Positions 17,915 to 27,474 are shown, numbered from the stretch's first letter. The stretch is 64,000 nucleotides of DNA from CAVOAK01 sp965217615 (GCA_965217615.1 CBDCIT010000014.1:234773-298772); one strand, 5' to 3'. The notes: generated by a model not told the origin, from the letters alone. Numbers and translations: made by a program.

Positions 17915-20461
17915 ATGACGGCGGTTGCTAACGATTCGAGACGCGACCCCGTCGGGTTGGCCTGGCGTCTGAGCCGACGAGAGTTGAGAGCCGGAACCGC
18001 TGGATTCCGTATATTCTTGGCCTGTCTTGCGCTCGGCGTCGCCGCAATCGCCGGCGTTGGCTCGGTTTCACAGGCCATTGTCGCCGGCCTCAACGCTGAC
18101 GCACGCACGCTCCTAGGAGGTGACGTGGACTTGCGGCTCTCCCACCGTCCCGCAAGCGCTGAGCAGCTTGACTGGTTGCGCGCCAATGGCAAAGTATCCG
18201 CCGTCGCTGAAATTCGTACGATGGCCCGCAATCTAGACAAGACGGCGCGCAGGCTGATCGAACTCAAGGCCGTCGACGAAAACTATCCATTGTTCGGCGA
18301 TATGAAACTGTCGCAAGGCGGCGCGTTGAGGGAGTCACTAGCGTACAAAGACGGCGTTTGGTCAGCCGTCGCGGATGCTGGACTCGCCGAGCGGCTCAGT
18401 CTCGCTAGAGGCGACCTTGTCCGCGTCGGCGACACCCAGTTCCGCCTAGCCGAAATCATCGAGCGCGAACCCGACCGTAGTTCCCAAGTCTTTGCCCTCG
18501 GCCCGCGTCTCATGATCCCGCTCGCGGCGATGGCCGAGACGGGCCTGATCAAGCCAGGCAGCTTGTTCCACTACCACTACCGTGTTGCCGTCGGTGAGCC
18601 GATCGAGCAATGGGTCGGACGCCTAAATGAGCGGTTTGACAGTGCCGGATGGCGTATCCGAAACTTCAACAACGCAGCGCCCGGAATACAGCGCTTCGTT
18701 GACCGCGTGACGTTGTTTCTAACGCTGGTCGGACTGACTGCACTGTTGGTCGGCGGTGTCGGCGTCGGCAATGCGGTCAAAGCGTACCTTCAGTCGAAAA
18801 CAGAGACCATCGCGACCTTGAAGTGCCTGGGTGCCTCGCGTCGGCTCATCTTTCGAACCTACATGTTGCAGATCCTCGTACTGTCAGGCGTCGGCATCGC
18901 GCTGGGACTGACCGTTGGCGCCCTAGCGCCGCTCTTCGCCCGCCCCTTGATTGCCGGCTATTTGCCGGTCGCAGCTGATATTCGCATTTATCCATTGCCG
19001 CTATTGCTGGCGCTGGCCTTTGGCATTCTCGTCGCCCTGCTTTTCTCCGTGTGGCCGTTGTCTCGCGCTCAAGCCGTACCTGCCGCAAGTCTGTTCCGAG
19101 ATCTCGTCGCGCCAGTTGAGGTGTGGCCAAGCCCGAAGCTGGCGCTCGCGATCGGCCTAATCGCCGTGTCGCTCGGCGGACTCGCGATCGCCAGTTCGCA
19201 GGAGCGCGTGTTCGCGATCTATTTTGTCGCCGGTACTGCAGTAACATTCGTGGTGTTCCGTCTGGCCGCCATTCTGGTGATCCGGCTCGCCCGGGCAATA
19301 CCGAGACCCCGCCACGCAGGCTTGCGAATCGCGATCGCAAATCTTTACCGGCCTGGCGCGCCGACTGGGAGCGTCATCTTGTCACTGGGCCTCGGTCTGA
19401 CGGTCCTCGTCGCCGTGGTATTGATCGAAGGCAACATCTCCCGCCAGGTCGGCGAAACCCTGATGGAGGAGGCGCCCGGCTTCTACTTTATCGACATACA
19501 AACCGATCAAGTGGAGGAGTTCGACACACTGGTCAGTACATTTCCAGGCGTTCAACGGACTGGGCGCGTTCCTATGCTGCGCGGCCGCATTACGAAGATC
19601 GCCGGTACGCCGGTCGAGAAAATTACAGCGCCACCAGACTATGCGTGGATTACGCGCGGCGATCGCGGATTGACGTGGATGCGTCATCCCCCTGACAGCG
19701 GCAGCAAAGTCATCGCCGGCGAATGGTGGGCTGCCGACTATTCGGGGCCGCCGCTGATCTCCTTCGATGCCGAAGCCGCACGCGCCTTTGGCATCGGCAT
19801 AGGCGACACGTTGGATATCAACGTCCTAGGCCGTGAGGTCCAGGCGAAAATCGCCAATCTTCGATTAATCGATTGGAACACGCTCGGAATCAACTTCGTC
19901 ATCGTCTTTTCTCCGGGCTGGCTCGAGGTGGCACCGCAAAGCCATATCGCGACGACCCACCTAGACGCAGAATCGGAAACATCGCTGGAGGCGGCCGTCA
20001 CGGACCGTTTTCCGAACGTCTCGGCGATCCGCGTGCGCGAAGTGCTCGCCAACCTCAACAGCGTTCTCGCCAAAATCGGAACCGCGGTCAGGGGAATAGC
20101 GGCGTTAGCCATCGGTGCGGGAACACTCGTGCTCGCCGGCGCCATCGCTGCGAGCCATCGGCGGCGCGTCTACGAAGCGGTCATCCTTAAGGTCCTGGGC
20201 GCAACACGCCGCGACATCTTGGGCGCCTTCACGATGGAATTCTTGCTGCTAGGACTTATCACGGCGCTAATTTCGGCAGCGATTGGCAGCATCGCCGCCT
20301 GGGCCGTGATCATCTGGGTGATGGACGCGGATTGGGTGTTCATTCCCAGAGCTGTTGCCGCGACGACTATCTTGTGTACGTTTCTCACATTGGTCTTCGG
20401 CCTCCTCGGGACATGGCACGCGCTTGGACAAAAGGCGGCACCGCTGTTGCGAAACGAATAG
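17915..20461 (+). CDS. FtsX-family permease, YbbP-like
   Basis: An 848-aa inner-membrane protein with an N-terminal transmembrane helix and large periplasmic domain. A first FtsX block near residues 260-410 (TLFLTLVGLTALLVGGVGVG, LKCLGASRRLIF) and a second at the C-terminus (AVILKVLGATRRDIL, ending in the tail QKAAPLLRNE) frame it. YbbP-type permeases have two FtsX units joined on one chain, as seen here. The start at 17915 follows the ATPase stop by four bases. Function in lipid or esterase-substrate handling is proposed for the family, not shown here. Confidence 0.9.
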   Translation: MTAVANDSRRDPVGLAWRLSRRELRAGTAGFRIFLACLALGVAAIAGVGSVSQAIVAGLNADARTLLGGDVDLRLSHRPASAEQLDWLRANGKVSAVAEIRTMARNLDKTARRLIELKAVDENYPLFGDMKLSQGGALRESLAYKDGVWSAVADAGLAERLSLARGDLVRVGDTQFRLAEIIEREPDRSSQVFALGPRLMIPLAAMAETGLIKPGSLFHYHYRVAVGEPIEQWVGRLNERFDSAGWRIRNFNNAAPGIQRFVDRVTLFLTLVGLTALLVGGVGVGNAVKAYLQSKTETIATLKCLGASRRLIFRTYMLQILVLSGVGIALGLTVGALAPLFARPLIAGYLPVAADIRIYPLPLLLALAFGILVALLFSVWPLSRAQAVPAASLFRDLVAPVEVWPSPKLALAIGLIAVSLGGLAIASSQERVFAIYFVAGTAVTFVVFRLAAILVIRLARAIPRPRHAGLRIAIANLYRPGAPTGSVILSLGLGLTVLVAVVLIEGNISRQVGETLMEEAPGFYFIDIQTDQVEEFDTLVSTFPGVQRTGRVPMLRGRITKIAGTPVEKITAPPDYAWITRGDRGLTWMRHPPDSGSKVIAGEWWAADYSGPPLISFDAEAARAFGIGIGDTLDINVLGREVQAKIANLRLIDWNTLGINFVIVFSPGWLEVAPQSHIATTHLDAESETSLEAAVTDRFPNVSAIRVREVLANLNSVLAKIGTAVRGIAALAIGAGTLVLAGAIAASHRRRVYEAVILKVLGATRRDILGAFTMEFLLLGLITALISAAIGSIAAWAVIIWVMDADWVFIPRAVAATTILCTFLTLVFGLLGTWHALGQKAAPLLRNE

Positions 20462-20516
20462 CGAACAAATGTCTTGCCGAACCTGACAGCGGTCGGGGGG
20501 ACAAGCTTCTACAATC

Positions 20517-20547
20517 TTGATTTTGGCCGCCGGAAGTTCAATATAAT
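20517..20547 (+). promoter_or_regulatory. Sigma-70-type promoter candidate for the Bax-inhibitor gene
   Basis: TTGATT (20517-20522) and a perfect TATAAT (20542-20547) are separated by 19 nt, slightly long. The -10 box sits about 38 bases upstream of the ATG at 20586, which has GGCAGGTAGAGAA as ribosome-binding region. Confidence 0.45.
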
Positions 20548-20585
20548 GTACAGAATTTCGAACAATTCCAAAGGCAGGTAGAGAA

Positions 20586-21305
20586 ATGGCTAACGATCCC
20601 CATACTCGCGTATTGACGCCGGCAGTCGACCGCGCAGCGGATATCGACATCGGACTGCGCGCCTATATGTTGCGCATTTACAACTACATGTCGCTCGGTG
20701 TCGCGTTAACCGGCATCGTGGCATTGGCCGTGGCGGCGAGCCCGCAAGTTATGTCGGCCGTTGCGCTGGGGCCGTTCAAGTGGGTCTTGTTCGTCGGAAT
20801 TCTCGGTCTCGGCTTCATGTCCGGTCGTATTATTAGTAACGGCAGCCTAGCAGTCGCCCATGGCGCCTACTGGCTGTACGCGGCAATGTGGGGCGCGCTG
20901 ATTGCGCCGATGTTCTACCTCTATACCGGTGAGAGCATTGTCCGCGTCTTCTTCATCACGGCGGGCGCCTTTGCCGGCACAAGCCTTTTCGGCTACACGA
21001 CAAAACGCGACCTTTCGACGATGGGTCGCTTCCTCGCGATGTCGACCATCGGAATTCTGATTGCCGTACTAGCCAACATGTTCATCTTCGAGAGCACAGG
21101 TTTTCACTATCTGCTGTCGATCGTCGTCGTTCTGGTTTTCGCAGGGCTGACGGCATACGAAACTCAGATGATCAAGGAGATGTATTACGAGGGTGACGCT
21201 GCCGATACGATGACGCGAAAGTCGATCTTCGCCGCATTCGCGCTCTATGGCAGTTTCGTGACGATGTTCATCTGGCTGCTGCAGATTCTCGGCGTCAGGG
21301 AGTAG
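20586..21305 (+). CDS. Bax inhibitor-1/YccA family membrane protein (YbhL-like)
   Basis: A 239-aa protein with seven hydrophobic segments. The N-terminus RVLTPAVDRAADIDIGLRAY leads into YMLRIYNYMSLGVALTGIVA, then SLFGYTTKRDLSTMGRFLAM and ALTAYETQMIKEMYYEGDAA, and ends IWLLQILGVRE. These are the conserved blocks of alphaproteobacterial BI-1 proteins; the acidic pair that forms the pH-sensing calcium-leak site in related structures would be in the last two helices. It is monocistronic, with its own promoter candidate. Confidence 0.93.
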   Translation: MANDPHTRVLTPAVDRAADIDIGLRAYMLRIYNYMSLGVALTGIVALAVAASPQVMSAVALGPFKWVLFVGILGLGFMSGRIISNGSLAVAHGAYWLYAAMWGALIAPMFYLYTGESIVRVFFITAGAFAGTSLFGYTTKRDLSTMGRFLAMSTIGILIAVLANMFIFESTGFHYLLSIVVVLVFAGLTAYETQMIKEMYYEGDAADTMTRKSIFAAFALYGSFVTMFIWLLQILGVRE

Positions 21306-21336
21306 CCACGGCACACCAGCCGTTTTTCGGACAACT

Positions 21337-21363
21337 GAAAGCCGCCCCGCCCGGGTGGCTTTC
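21337..21363. terminator. Hairpin between convergent genes
   Basis: An 11-bp stem, GAAAGCCGCCC with GGGTGGCTTTC (one G-T pair), lies 32 bases after the Bax-inhibitor stop and 31 bases before the end of the SDR gene on the other strand. It lacks a T run, so it may be a weak or Rho-assisted bidirectional terminator. Confidence 0.4.
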
Positions 21364-21393
21364 GCGCATTCGGGATAGCTCTTCCATAGCCGT

Positions 21394-22140
21394 CTACGCG
21401 CTTTGACCTCCGTCCACATCGAGGCAAACCCCCGTCACGAATGACGCCTCATCGGACACGAGAAACAACGCCGCATTGGCGACATCTTCCGGCTCGTTGA
21501 GCCGGCCAAGTGGGACCGTGGAGAGAAGAAGTTCGGTACGCTCTGGCGTGTCCTCGCCTTCATGCATGTACAGCATGCCCGTAAGTGCCGCGGATGGATT
21601 GATCGCACAGACGCGAATCCCTTCGGGCGCCAACTCTCGCGCGAGTGATTTGGTAGCTATGACGGCAGCACCTTTCGATGCGTTGTACCAGGTGATGCTC
21701 GGTCGCGGTCTCGTGCCCCCTGTTGAAGCGATATTCAAGATCACGCCGCCACCTTGCGAGCGGAACACCGGAAGGACATTCACGACGCCGTGGTAGATGG
21801 ATTTGACGTTGACGTCGAAACAGCGATCGAACTCTTCTTCGGAAACGCTGTCGACCGGACCGACGCGGTGGCGATAGCCCGCATTGTTGACGAGGATATC
21901 GAGCCGGCCGAACGCGTCCAATGCTGCCTGCATCATGTTCCCTACCTCCGTTCCCCTGCGAACATCGGTATGGACGAATCGCGCTGCTTCGCCGATCTCA
22001 GATACGACACTATTGCCGCCCTCGTCATTGACGTCGGCGACGATCACTCTGGCGCCCTCGGCCGCAAACCGTTTGGCGATGCCCGCTCCAAATCCGGAAC
22101 CCGCACCCGTGATAACCGCAACCTTGTTTTGAAGCTTCAT
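21394..22140 (-). CDS. Short-chain dehydrogenase/reductase
   Basis: A 248-aa classical SDR: TGxxxGxG in ITGAGSGFGAGIAKRFA, NNAG in ILVNNAGYRHR, catalytic Ser in NIASTGG, YxxxK in WYNASKGAA, and the C-terminal FVTGVCLDVDGGQSA. The enzyme uses NAD(P)H on an unknown alcohol/ketone. A good ribosome site (GGGAGGG, about 9 nt from ATG) supports the start at 22140. The long upstream extension of this frame (to 22590) is antisense to the cupin gene. Confidence 0.9.
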   Translation of the reverse strand: MKLQNKVAVITGAGSGFGAGIAKRFAAEGARVIVADVNDEGGNSVVSEIGEAARFVHTDVRRGTEVGNMMQAALDAFGRLDILVNNAGYRHRVGPVDSVSEEEFDRCFDVNVKSIYHGVVNVLPVFRSQGGGVILNIASTGGTRPRPSITWYNASKGAAVIATKSLARELAPEGIRVCAINPSAALTGMLYMHEGEDTPERTELLLSTVPLGRLNEPEDVANAALFLVSDEASFVTGVCLDVDGGQSA

Positions 22141-22325
22141 CGTTGTCGTCCCTCCCCGCGTTTGTGCACACGATATCCTATCGACCCCGGGCTGGTATAT
22201 CGAAGGACGCCAGCAGCGTGGCTCTATATGCCGCGTCTGACATGCGCCGGACCGTTTTACAATCCGCTCGGTTGCGGTAGTCTCACGGCAGCTAGGATAA
22301 TGTTCGACAATTGGGGAAGCAGACC

Positions 22326-22868
22326 ATGGCATATACGCTCGACGATTTTTGCAACGACGCGCGCGCAGCACTGACGTCCAAGCCCGGACACGCCGGCCGC
22401 GACGAGGTTCGTCAACATCTAGAACAACTCCTAACGAACCAGGACTTCCTCGACGAGCACTGCGGTCCAAATGCCGAGGACGGTGTCCACACATTGTTTG
22501 AAGACAAGGAGCTTGGATTCTGCGTGCTTGCGCATATTCGCGGCGACGAGCCGCGCAAGGAATCGCCGCCCCACGATCACGGCCCCTCATGGGCGATCTA
22601 TGGTCAGGCGACCGAGTTCACGGACATGGCGGATTGGGTGCGTCAGGACGACGGCGGACAAGAAGGTCGCGCCGAGCTTGAGCGCACGAAAGATTACCGG
22701 CTCGATCCCATGCACGCGGGGCTTTACGACATCGGCGACATCCATTCGATCAACCCGGCGCCCAACTCGCGCTACATTAGGGTGACAGGAACGGATCTGA
22801 CGAAAATTCAGCGTCTGCGCTTTGAGCCAGACGCCAATCAGGTGCGGGTCGGTCATCCGAACGGGTAG
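22326..22868 (+). CDS. Cupin-fold protein related to cysteine dioxygenase
   Basis: A 180-aa protein beginning MAYTLDDFCNDARAALTSKP. The first cupin motif appears as SPPHDHGPSWAIYGQATEFTD with two metal-ligand histidines in HDH, and the second as MHAGLYDIGDIHSINPAP with another histidine. This is the CDO/thiol-dioxygenase-like cupin group, but I cannot assign a substrate. It is divergent from the SDR, with 185 bases between starts. Confidence 0.75.
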   Translation: MAYTLDDFCNDARAALTSKPGHAGRDEVRQHLEQLLTNQDFLDEHCGPNAEDGVHTLFEDKELGFCVLAHIRGDEPRKESPPHDHGPSWAIYGQATEFTDMADWVRQDDGGQEGRAELERTKDYRLDPMHAGLYDIGDIHSINPAPNSRYIRVTGTDLTKIQRLRFEPDANQVRVGHPNG

Positions 22869-22906
22869 CTGGGCCGCATGCGCCGTCGAACGTTCGGCAG
22901 ACACTT

Positions 22907-23818
22907 TTAAGCGCTCGAGGCGGCAACGGCCCGTTCTCGGTAAGCAATGTAGAAGGTGCTGGCGAACACCATGGCGCCCCCCAACAGGGTGTAGACGTCG
23001 GGTATCTCACCGAAGGCGAGGTAGGCGGCGAGTGATACCCAAATCAGTTGAAAGAAGAAGACCGGCATGACAACGTTCATGTCGGCGATTTTCATCGCCT
23101 GGATGAAGAACATTTGAGACGACGTGCCGATAAGGCCCAGCGCAACGAGCCAGCTGAGCTGCTCCCAGGTTGGCCACTGCCAGAAGAAGGCCGCCGGTAC
23201 GAGTGAAAAAGCCGCCAGCAATGAGGCGGAATAGCACGTGATCGTCACGGTCGAATCGGTGCGGCTCAACAGTTTCATGATCGTCAGAGAAACAGAGAAC
23301 AACACCGACGAGACGATGACCAGCAGCGGTCCCAGGGTCACCGGAATCACACCGGGCCGCAAGATGACGTAGGTGCCGATGAAACCGAACAGGATAGCGG
23401 CCCAGCGGCGAACGCCCACCACCTCCCGAAAAAAGACGATCGCCAGGATTGTTGCAAATATCGGTGCGATGAATGACAGCGCTGTCGCCAGCGCGAGCGG
23501 CGTGATTGTGAGGGCGACGAAGAACGACAATACGGTCGCGACCTGCACCAGATTGCGCACAACATGCAGTCCCAGACGCTGCGTCTTAAACGGCCGCAGG
23601 CCGAATCTGGCAAACCACGGCACAAGAACCAGCAGCCCGAAGAGATTACGAAAGAACGCAATTTCGAAAGCATGAAGATCCGCGGACGCCACCCGCACCA
23701 ACATGATCATTCCGGCAAATCCCACAGTAGAAATGAGCATAAAAGCCATGCCCTTGACATTGCTCGCGGCATCCGGAACGGGAGACGGGCGTGCGCTCGT
23801 GGTCGAGTTCTCGGTCAT
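22907..23818 (-). CDS. DMT-superfamily transporter (EamA)
   Basis: A 303-aa, ten-segment EamA permease: GMAFMLISTVGFAGMIMLVR, ADLHAFEIAFFRNLFGLLVL and VVGVRRWAAILFGFIGTYVI in the first repeat; SWLVALGLIGTSSQMFFIQA and IADMNVVMPVFFFQLIWVSL in the second. It is a paralogue of the proteins at 23958-24878 and 9425-10369; the first two lie 139 bases apart on the same strand, suggesting tandem duplication. The substrate is unknown. Confidence 0.9.
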   Translation of the reverse strand: MTENSTTSARPSPVPDAASNVKGMAFMLISTVGFAGMIMLVRVASADLHAFEIAFFRNLFGLLVLVPWFARFGLRPFKTQRLGLHVVRNLVQVATVLSFFVALTITPLALATALSFIAPIFATILAIVFFREVVGVRRWAAILFGFIGTYVILRPGVIPVTLGPLLVIVSSVLFSVSLTIMKLLSRTDSTVTITCYSASLLAAFSLVPAAFFWQWPTWEQLSWLVALGLIGTSSQMFFIQAMKIADMNVVMPVFFFQLIWVSLAAYLAFGEIPDVYTLLGGAMVFASTFYIAYRERAVAASSA

Positions 23819-23957
23819 TTTGGCTGCGGGAATTTGGGGCGTATTGTCGGCGCATTAGGCATGTCGCACATGTCCAGCGCCAGAACAAAGTAGTCGGTGG
23901 GTCGTACCGCAGCGCTCACCGACAAGAGCAGAAGCTTACACGCTAGCGGTCATCCAC

Positions 23958-24878
23958 TCAGGGCTGTACGGGCGGCGTGGAAACAATCTCAATGGTCGAT
24001 CCCTTTGCCCGTTCGCGATAGGCGATGTAGGTGGTCGAGGCAACAATCATGGCGCCACCGATCCACGTATAGAGATCGGGTACCTCGGCGAAGAACGCAA
24101 ATCCGATCAACGACGCCCACAGCAATTGCAGGAAGTTCAGCGACATGACGGCTGCGGTGTCTGCTTCCTTCATCGCCATGGCGAATGTCATAACCGAGAA
24201 AGCGGCAACAACGCCGATGGCGACAAGCCAGGCCAGTTGCGGCCATGTCGGCCATTGCCACACAAATAGCGCGGGGATCAGCAGGATCGGCGACATCATG
24301 CAGATCTGGAACGCCGTAAGCGTCAGTGGCGAGTCGGTTCGAGTCAGGCTCTTGATGATAATGACCGAGATGCCATAGAGCACAGATGCGCCGAGAACCA
24401 GGACCGCACCGAGCTCGATCGTGCCGGCGCCGGGACGCAGAATCACATAGGTCCCCACGAAACCGATGATGATCGCCGTCCAACGCCTGATGCCGACGAC
24501 CTCGTGTAATATGACGATTGCGAGAACCGTCGCGAAAATCGGCATGGTAAAGCCGAGTGCCGCGACCTGCGCCAACGGCGTGACGCTTAGGGCATAGAAC
24601 ATGGCGAGTGTCGCCACGGCGCCAAGAGCGACCCTGAGTGAGTGCATCCCGAGGCGCCTGGTCTTCAACGGCGCAAGGCCGGTGCGCAAAAGCACCGGCA
24701 GGAGCACGAAGAAGCCGAAGAAGAAGCGGAAGAACGCGATCTCAAACGGGTGGACCTCCTCCGAGACGTGGCGCACCATTCCACTGATCGCAGCGAAGGT
24801 CACACCTGAGAGTAGCGCGTAGGCCATTCCCTTAAGATTGCCAGGCAGCGATGCCCAGACGGCTGGCTCACGCAGCAT
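23958..24878 (-). CDS. DMT-superfamily transporter (EamA), second tandem copy
   Basis: A 306-aa EamA permease with the same blocks as its neighbour: EEVHPFEIAFFRFFFGFFVL, VVGIRRWTAIIIGFVGTYVI, and a C-terminal TTYIAYRERAKG. It starts at the ATG 24878, which lies inside the last codons of the aldo/keto reductase gene (overlap of 11 bases), so translation is probably coupled to it. The frame continues upstream to 25118 antisense-free but out of frame with the reductase, and is not used. Confidence 0.88.
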   Translation of the reverse strand: MLREPAVWASLPGNLKGMAYALLSGVTFAAISGMVRHVSEEVHPFEIAFFRFFFGFFVLLPVLLRTGLAPLKTRRLGMHSLRVALGAVATLAMFYALSVTPLAQVAALGFTMPIFATVLAIVILHEVVGIRRWTAIIIGFVGTYVILRPGAGTIELGAVLVLGASVLYGISVIIIKSLTRTDSPLTLTAFQICMMSPILLIPALFVWQWPTWPQLAWLVAIGVVAAFSVMTFAMAMKEADTAAVMSLNFLQLLWASLIGFAFFAEVPDLYTWIGGAMIVASTTYIAYRERAKGSTIEIVSTPPVQP

Positions 24879-25692
24879 CCCAGCTCGGTGCCAAAGCAGG
24901 GTTGACGATCCGTCGGTCTCCGGCAAGCGCGTCGATTTGCCTGGTTTCGTCCGTACCGAGCGCGAAGTCGAAGATGTCGAAATTCTCCCGCGCGTGTTGT
25001 TCGCTAGAGGTCTTAGGGATAGCAGCAACATTCTCTTGATCAAGAAGCCAGCGGAGCGCGACCTGCGCCGGCGTCTTACCATACGCGCTTCCGATTTCCA
25101 GCAAGGTTGAGTCTTCATTCACACCGCCGCGAGAGAGCGGACAATAGGCGGTCAGCATCATCTCATGCGCACGCAAATATCCGTGCACGCGATCCTGTGA
25201 CAAGAAGGGATGATACTCGACCTGATTGCAAAGGAGCGTCGTCCCATGATGTTCGACCGATTCCTCTAACAGAGCGACTGGGAAGTTAGCGACGCCGATG
25301 GCGTGCGCCTGTCCCGACGCTTTGGTTTCTTCTAGCGCCGGCAGGCAGTCGCTGAGCGGAATCTGCGCATTCGGCCAATGGATCAGGAGAAGGTCCACAT
25401 ACTCGACGTCCAGCTGGTCGAGGCTTTCGTCAAACGAACGCAGGAATTTGTCGTGGGCAAGATTATCCCGCGCCACCTTCGTTGTAAGAAATATGTCGTC
25501 GCGAGGCACGCCGGACGCCCGTATGGCCCGACCTACCTCTGTTTCGTTGCCGTAATTTGCCGCTGTGTCGATGTGGCGATAGCCGATCTCCAACGCGGTG
25601 CGAACTGCCGCAACGCCTTCTTCGCCGGTCAGTCGCATGGTTCCGAAACCCAATGCCGGCACGCGCAGTCCTTGCAGCTCGATATGGTTCAT
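24868..25692 (-). CDS. Aldo/keto reductase, DkgB-like
   Basis: A 274-aa AKR: MNHIELQGLRVPALGFGTMR, then HIDTAANYGNETEVGRAI (catalytic Asp and Tyr), LTTKVARDN (Lys), LLIHWPNAQIPL (His) and the cofactor loop AAIPKTSSEQHARENFDIFD. It resembles E. coli DkgB/YafB, acting on methylglyoxal or 2,5-diketogluconate-like carbonyls. AAGGGA about 7 nt before the ATG at 25692 supports the start. Its stop overlaps the start of a DMT permease, an operon that could pair carbonyl reduction with export. Confidence 0.9.
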   Translation of the reverse strand: MNHIELQGLRVPALGFGTMRLTGEEGVAAVRTALEIGYRHIDTAANYGNETEVGRAIRASGVPRDDIFLTTKVARDNLAHDKFLRSFDESLDQLDVEYVDLLLIHWPNAQIPLSDCLPALEETKASGQAHAIGVANFPVALLEESVEHHGTTLLCNQVEYHPFLSQDRVHGYLRAHEMMLTAYCPLSRGGVNEDSTLLEIGSAYGKTPAQVALRWLLDQENVAAIPKTSSEQHARENFDIFDFALGTDETRQIDALAGDRRIVNPALAPSWDAA

Positions 25693-25920
25693 CGCTGATC
25701 CCTTCCGCTCCCTGCTCCACGACATCATCGAACCGGGTATGGGAATCCGCCAAGGAAAATTCGCGTACGGTCGTCCGCGAAACTGCACATTTGGCGCCCC
25801 CGCGCGGAACGTAACTACCCGCTGGCGCATCCTCACGAGGAATAGCACACAGTTGGCAACCGTCCTTAATTATGCTTGCCGTATTCACGGACTTTTGTGA
25901 GATAACGCGGAACTACGCAC

Positions 25921-26711
25921 ATGAGAAGCCGATCGTCATTTTTCCTCACTGGTGTCGCTATCGTCGCCCTGGCGGCCTTGGGCCGCTCGTCTACGGCCGA
26001 AGACACTGCCCTTCAATTATCTCAGGGAACGAGCGACCCCGGTGCAATTGGCGTCATTCGCGACTTGCGGCTGACTGGATTTGGGACGCCCCTGAGCGCC
26101 AACGGGTTCGCGTCAACATCCGCGACGCCGTTTTCCGCAACGAAGCGATGGAGACGGTCAAGAACGGCTTGATGCGGATCCGGTTTGGCGATGCAACGCA
26201 GTTGCGGATCGGTTCGGAAAGCCTGGTCGTGCTCGACGATTACGTTTACGTGCCCGACGGTGGCGGCTCGAAGATGACGCTGACGCTCTCTAAGGGCGTG
26301 TTCCGGTTCGTCACGGGAAAGATGAACAAGCAGGCGTACCGGATTGTCACGCCGGCGGCGACCATCGGCATTCGCGGCACCGACTTCCTCGCAACCATCA
26401 CCGACGACAGCACCGTCATCGATGTCTACGAAGGCGAAATCGAATTTGAACCGCGTGGCGGCGACGATGCGCAACCGGTTACCGTTGCGGCAGGCCAAAG
26501 CGTCAGCGTAAGCACCCAAAGCGACACCCCGACCATTGGTGTTGCCGCAGCGCCCGCCGACCCTGCGCTGGCCGAAGAAATCCCCGAGGAGGGGGAGGAA
26601 GAGGAAGAAGATGACGACGATGACGATGATGACGACGATGACGATGATGACGACGATCACCATGATGATGAAGATCACGGTGATGAGGGCGGCGAAGGCG
26701 ACGACCATTGA
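25921..26711 (+). CDS. FecR-domain secreted protein with poly-aspartate tail (one frameshift)
   Basis: The first frame gives a signal peptide (SFFLTGVAIVALAALGRSSTA) and a start of the mature protein, AEDTALQLSQGTSDPGAIGV. The frame then shifts near 26090, where one more C in the CCCC run gives PPERQRVRVNIRD. The rest is a FecR domain: MRIRFGDATQLRIGSESLVV, FVTGKMNKQAYRIVTPAATI and IGIRGTDFLATI. The C-terminus has five glutamates, 16 aspartates and then His/Asp/Gly-rich sequence. FecR-like domains outside anti-sigma systems are periplasmic and often bind surfaces or ligands. No sigma factor or TonB receptor is adjacent. The frameshift may be a sequencing error. Confidence 0.8.
26610..26657 (+). 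repeat. 18-bp tandem repeat encoding the aspartate run
   Basis: The unit GATGACGACGATGACGAT occurs 2.67 times without mismatch (48 bp), giving exactly 16 Asp codons. Since GAT/GAC choice repeats with the unit, the run grew by tandem duplication of 18 bp rather than by single-codon slippage. Confidence 0.85.
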
Positions 26712-26745
26712 TCGGAAAGGCAGGCCAGTCGACTGACGCGTCGCT

Positions 26746-27351
26746 CTAGGGTCTCGACAGCACCAAGGGCCAGGCCAGCGAGGCGACCAGCAGAAGGGCG
26801 ACAACGACATTGAAGACGGTTCGCAGGCGGGGGCGGTGAAGAACGCGCCCGAGGGCGCCGCCAAACAGGGCCCAGACGGAAACGCACGGATAGACCACCG
26901 CCGCAAATATGATGACGATAATCGTGACATCCGTGACGACGTTGCCATCCGCGGAGGTAACAGTGGCGACCGCGCCGAGGGCGATCATCCAGGCTTTCGG
27001 GTTAACCCACTGGAAGCCTGCGGCCTGCAGAAAACCGATCGGCCGGCCAGCTACAGCGCCAGCCTCGGGCGCCGCCGCGACAGCAATCTTCCAGGCCAGC
27101 CACAGCAGGTAGGCCGCGCCGACATAGCTGAGGGTCCGCTGCACCTCGGGATGACCCTGAATTAGGGCGCCCAGCCCGGCGCCGACGGCAACAAGCATGA
27201 TCGGAAAGCCGATGGAAATGCCGAGCATGTGCGGCACGGTCCTCCGGTAGCCGAAGTTCAGGCCCGAGGCCATGACCATGACATTGTTCGGTCCCGGCGT
27301 GATGGTCATCGCCAGGGCAAAGGCCAGGACGGAGGGAACCAGCTCAAACAT
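26746..27351 (-). CDS. LysE/RhtB-family exporter
   Basis: A 201-aa permease with about six hydrophobic segments. It opens MFELVPSVLAFALAMTITPG with the PGPNNVMVMASG motif of the LysE/RhtB family and continues GYRRTVPHMLGISIGFPIML, then QAAGFQWVNPKAWMIALGAV. These are amino-acid or amino-acid-derivative exporters of the inner membrane. The substrate is not predictable. It converges with the FecR gene. Confidence 0.92.
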   Translation of the reverse strand: MFELVPSVLAFALAMTITPGPNNVMVMASGLNFGYRRTVPHMLGISIGFPIMLVAVGAGLGALIQGHPEVQRTLSYVGAAYLLWLAWKIAVAAAPEAGAVAGRPIGFLQAAGFQWVNPKAWMIALGAVATVTSADGNVVTDVTIIVIIFAAVVYPCVSVWALFGGALGRVLHRPRLRTVFNVVVALLLVASLAWPLVLSRP

Positions 27352-27398
27352 GAACCGTCATTATTGGTGGCTTGGTGTTGGCGGATTGACGGAAAAAA

Positions 27399-27474
27399 TG
27401 GTGCCGCGTGCAAGACTCGAACTTGCGACCCCAGCATTACGAATGCTGTGCTCTACCAACTGAGCTAACGCGGC
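27399..27474 (-). tRNA. tRNA-Thr (CGT)
   Basis: The minus strand folds as a complete tRNA: acceptor GCCGCGT (27474-27468) with ACGCGGC, D arm GCTCAGTTGGTAGAGC, anticodon arm with loop TTCGTAA (anticodon CGT, Thr), T arm with TTCGAGT, discriminator A and an encoded CCA. Six T residues follow on that strand. A CGT threonine tRNA is expected in a GC-rich alphaproteobacterium to read ACG codons. Confidence 0.96.

Noticed and set aside
20462..20585. ybhL-type RNA motif upstream of the Bax-inhibitor gene
   Set aside because: Such a motif is known upstream of ybhL genes in some alphaproteobacteria, but I could not fold a convincing match here.
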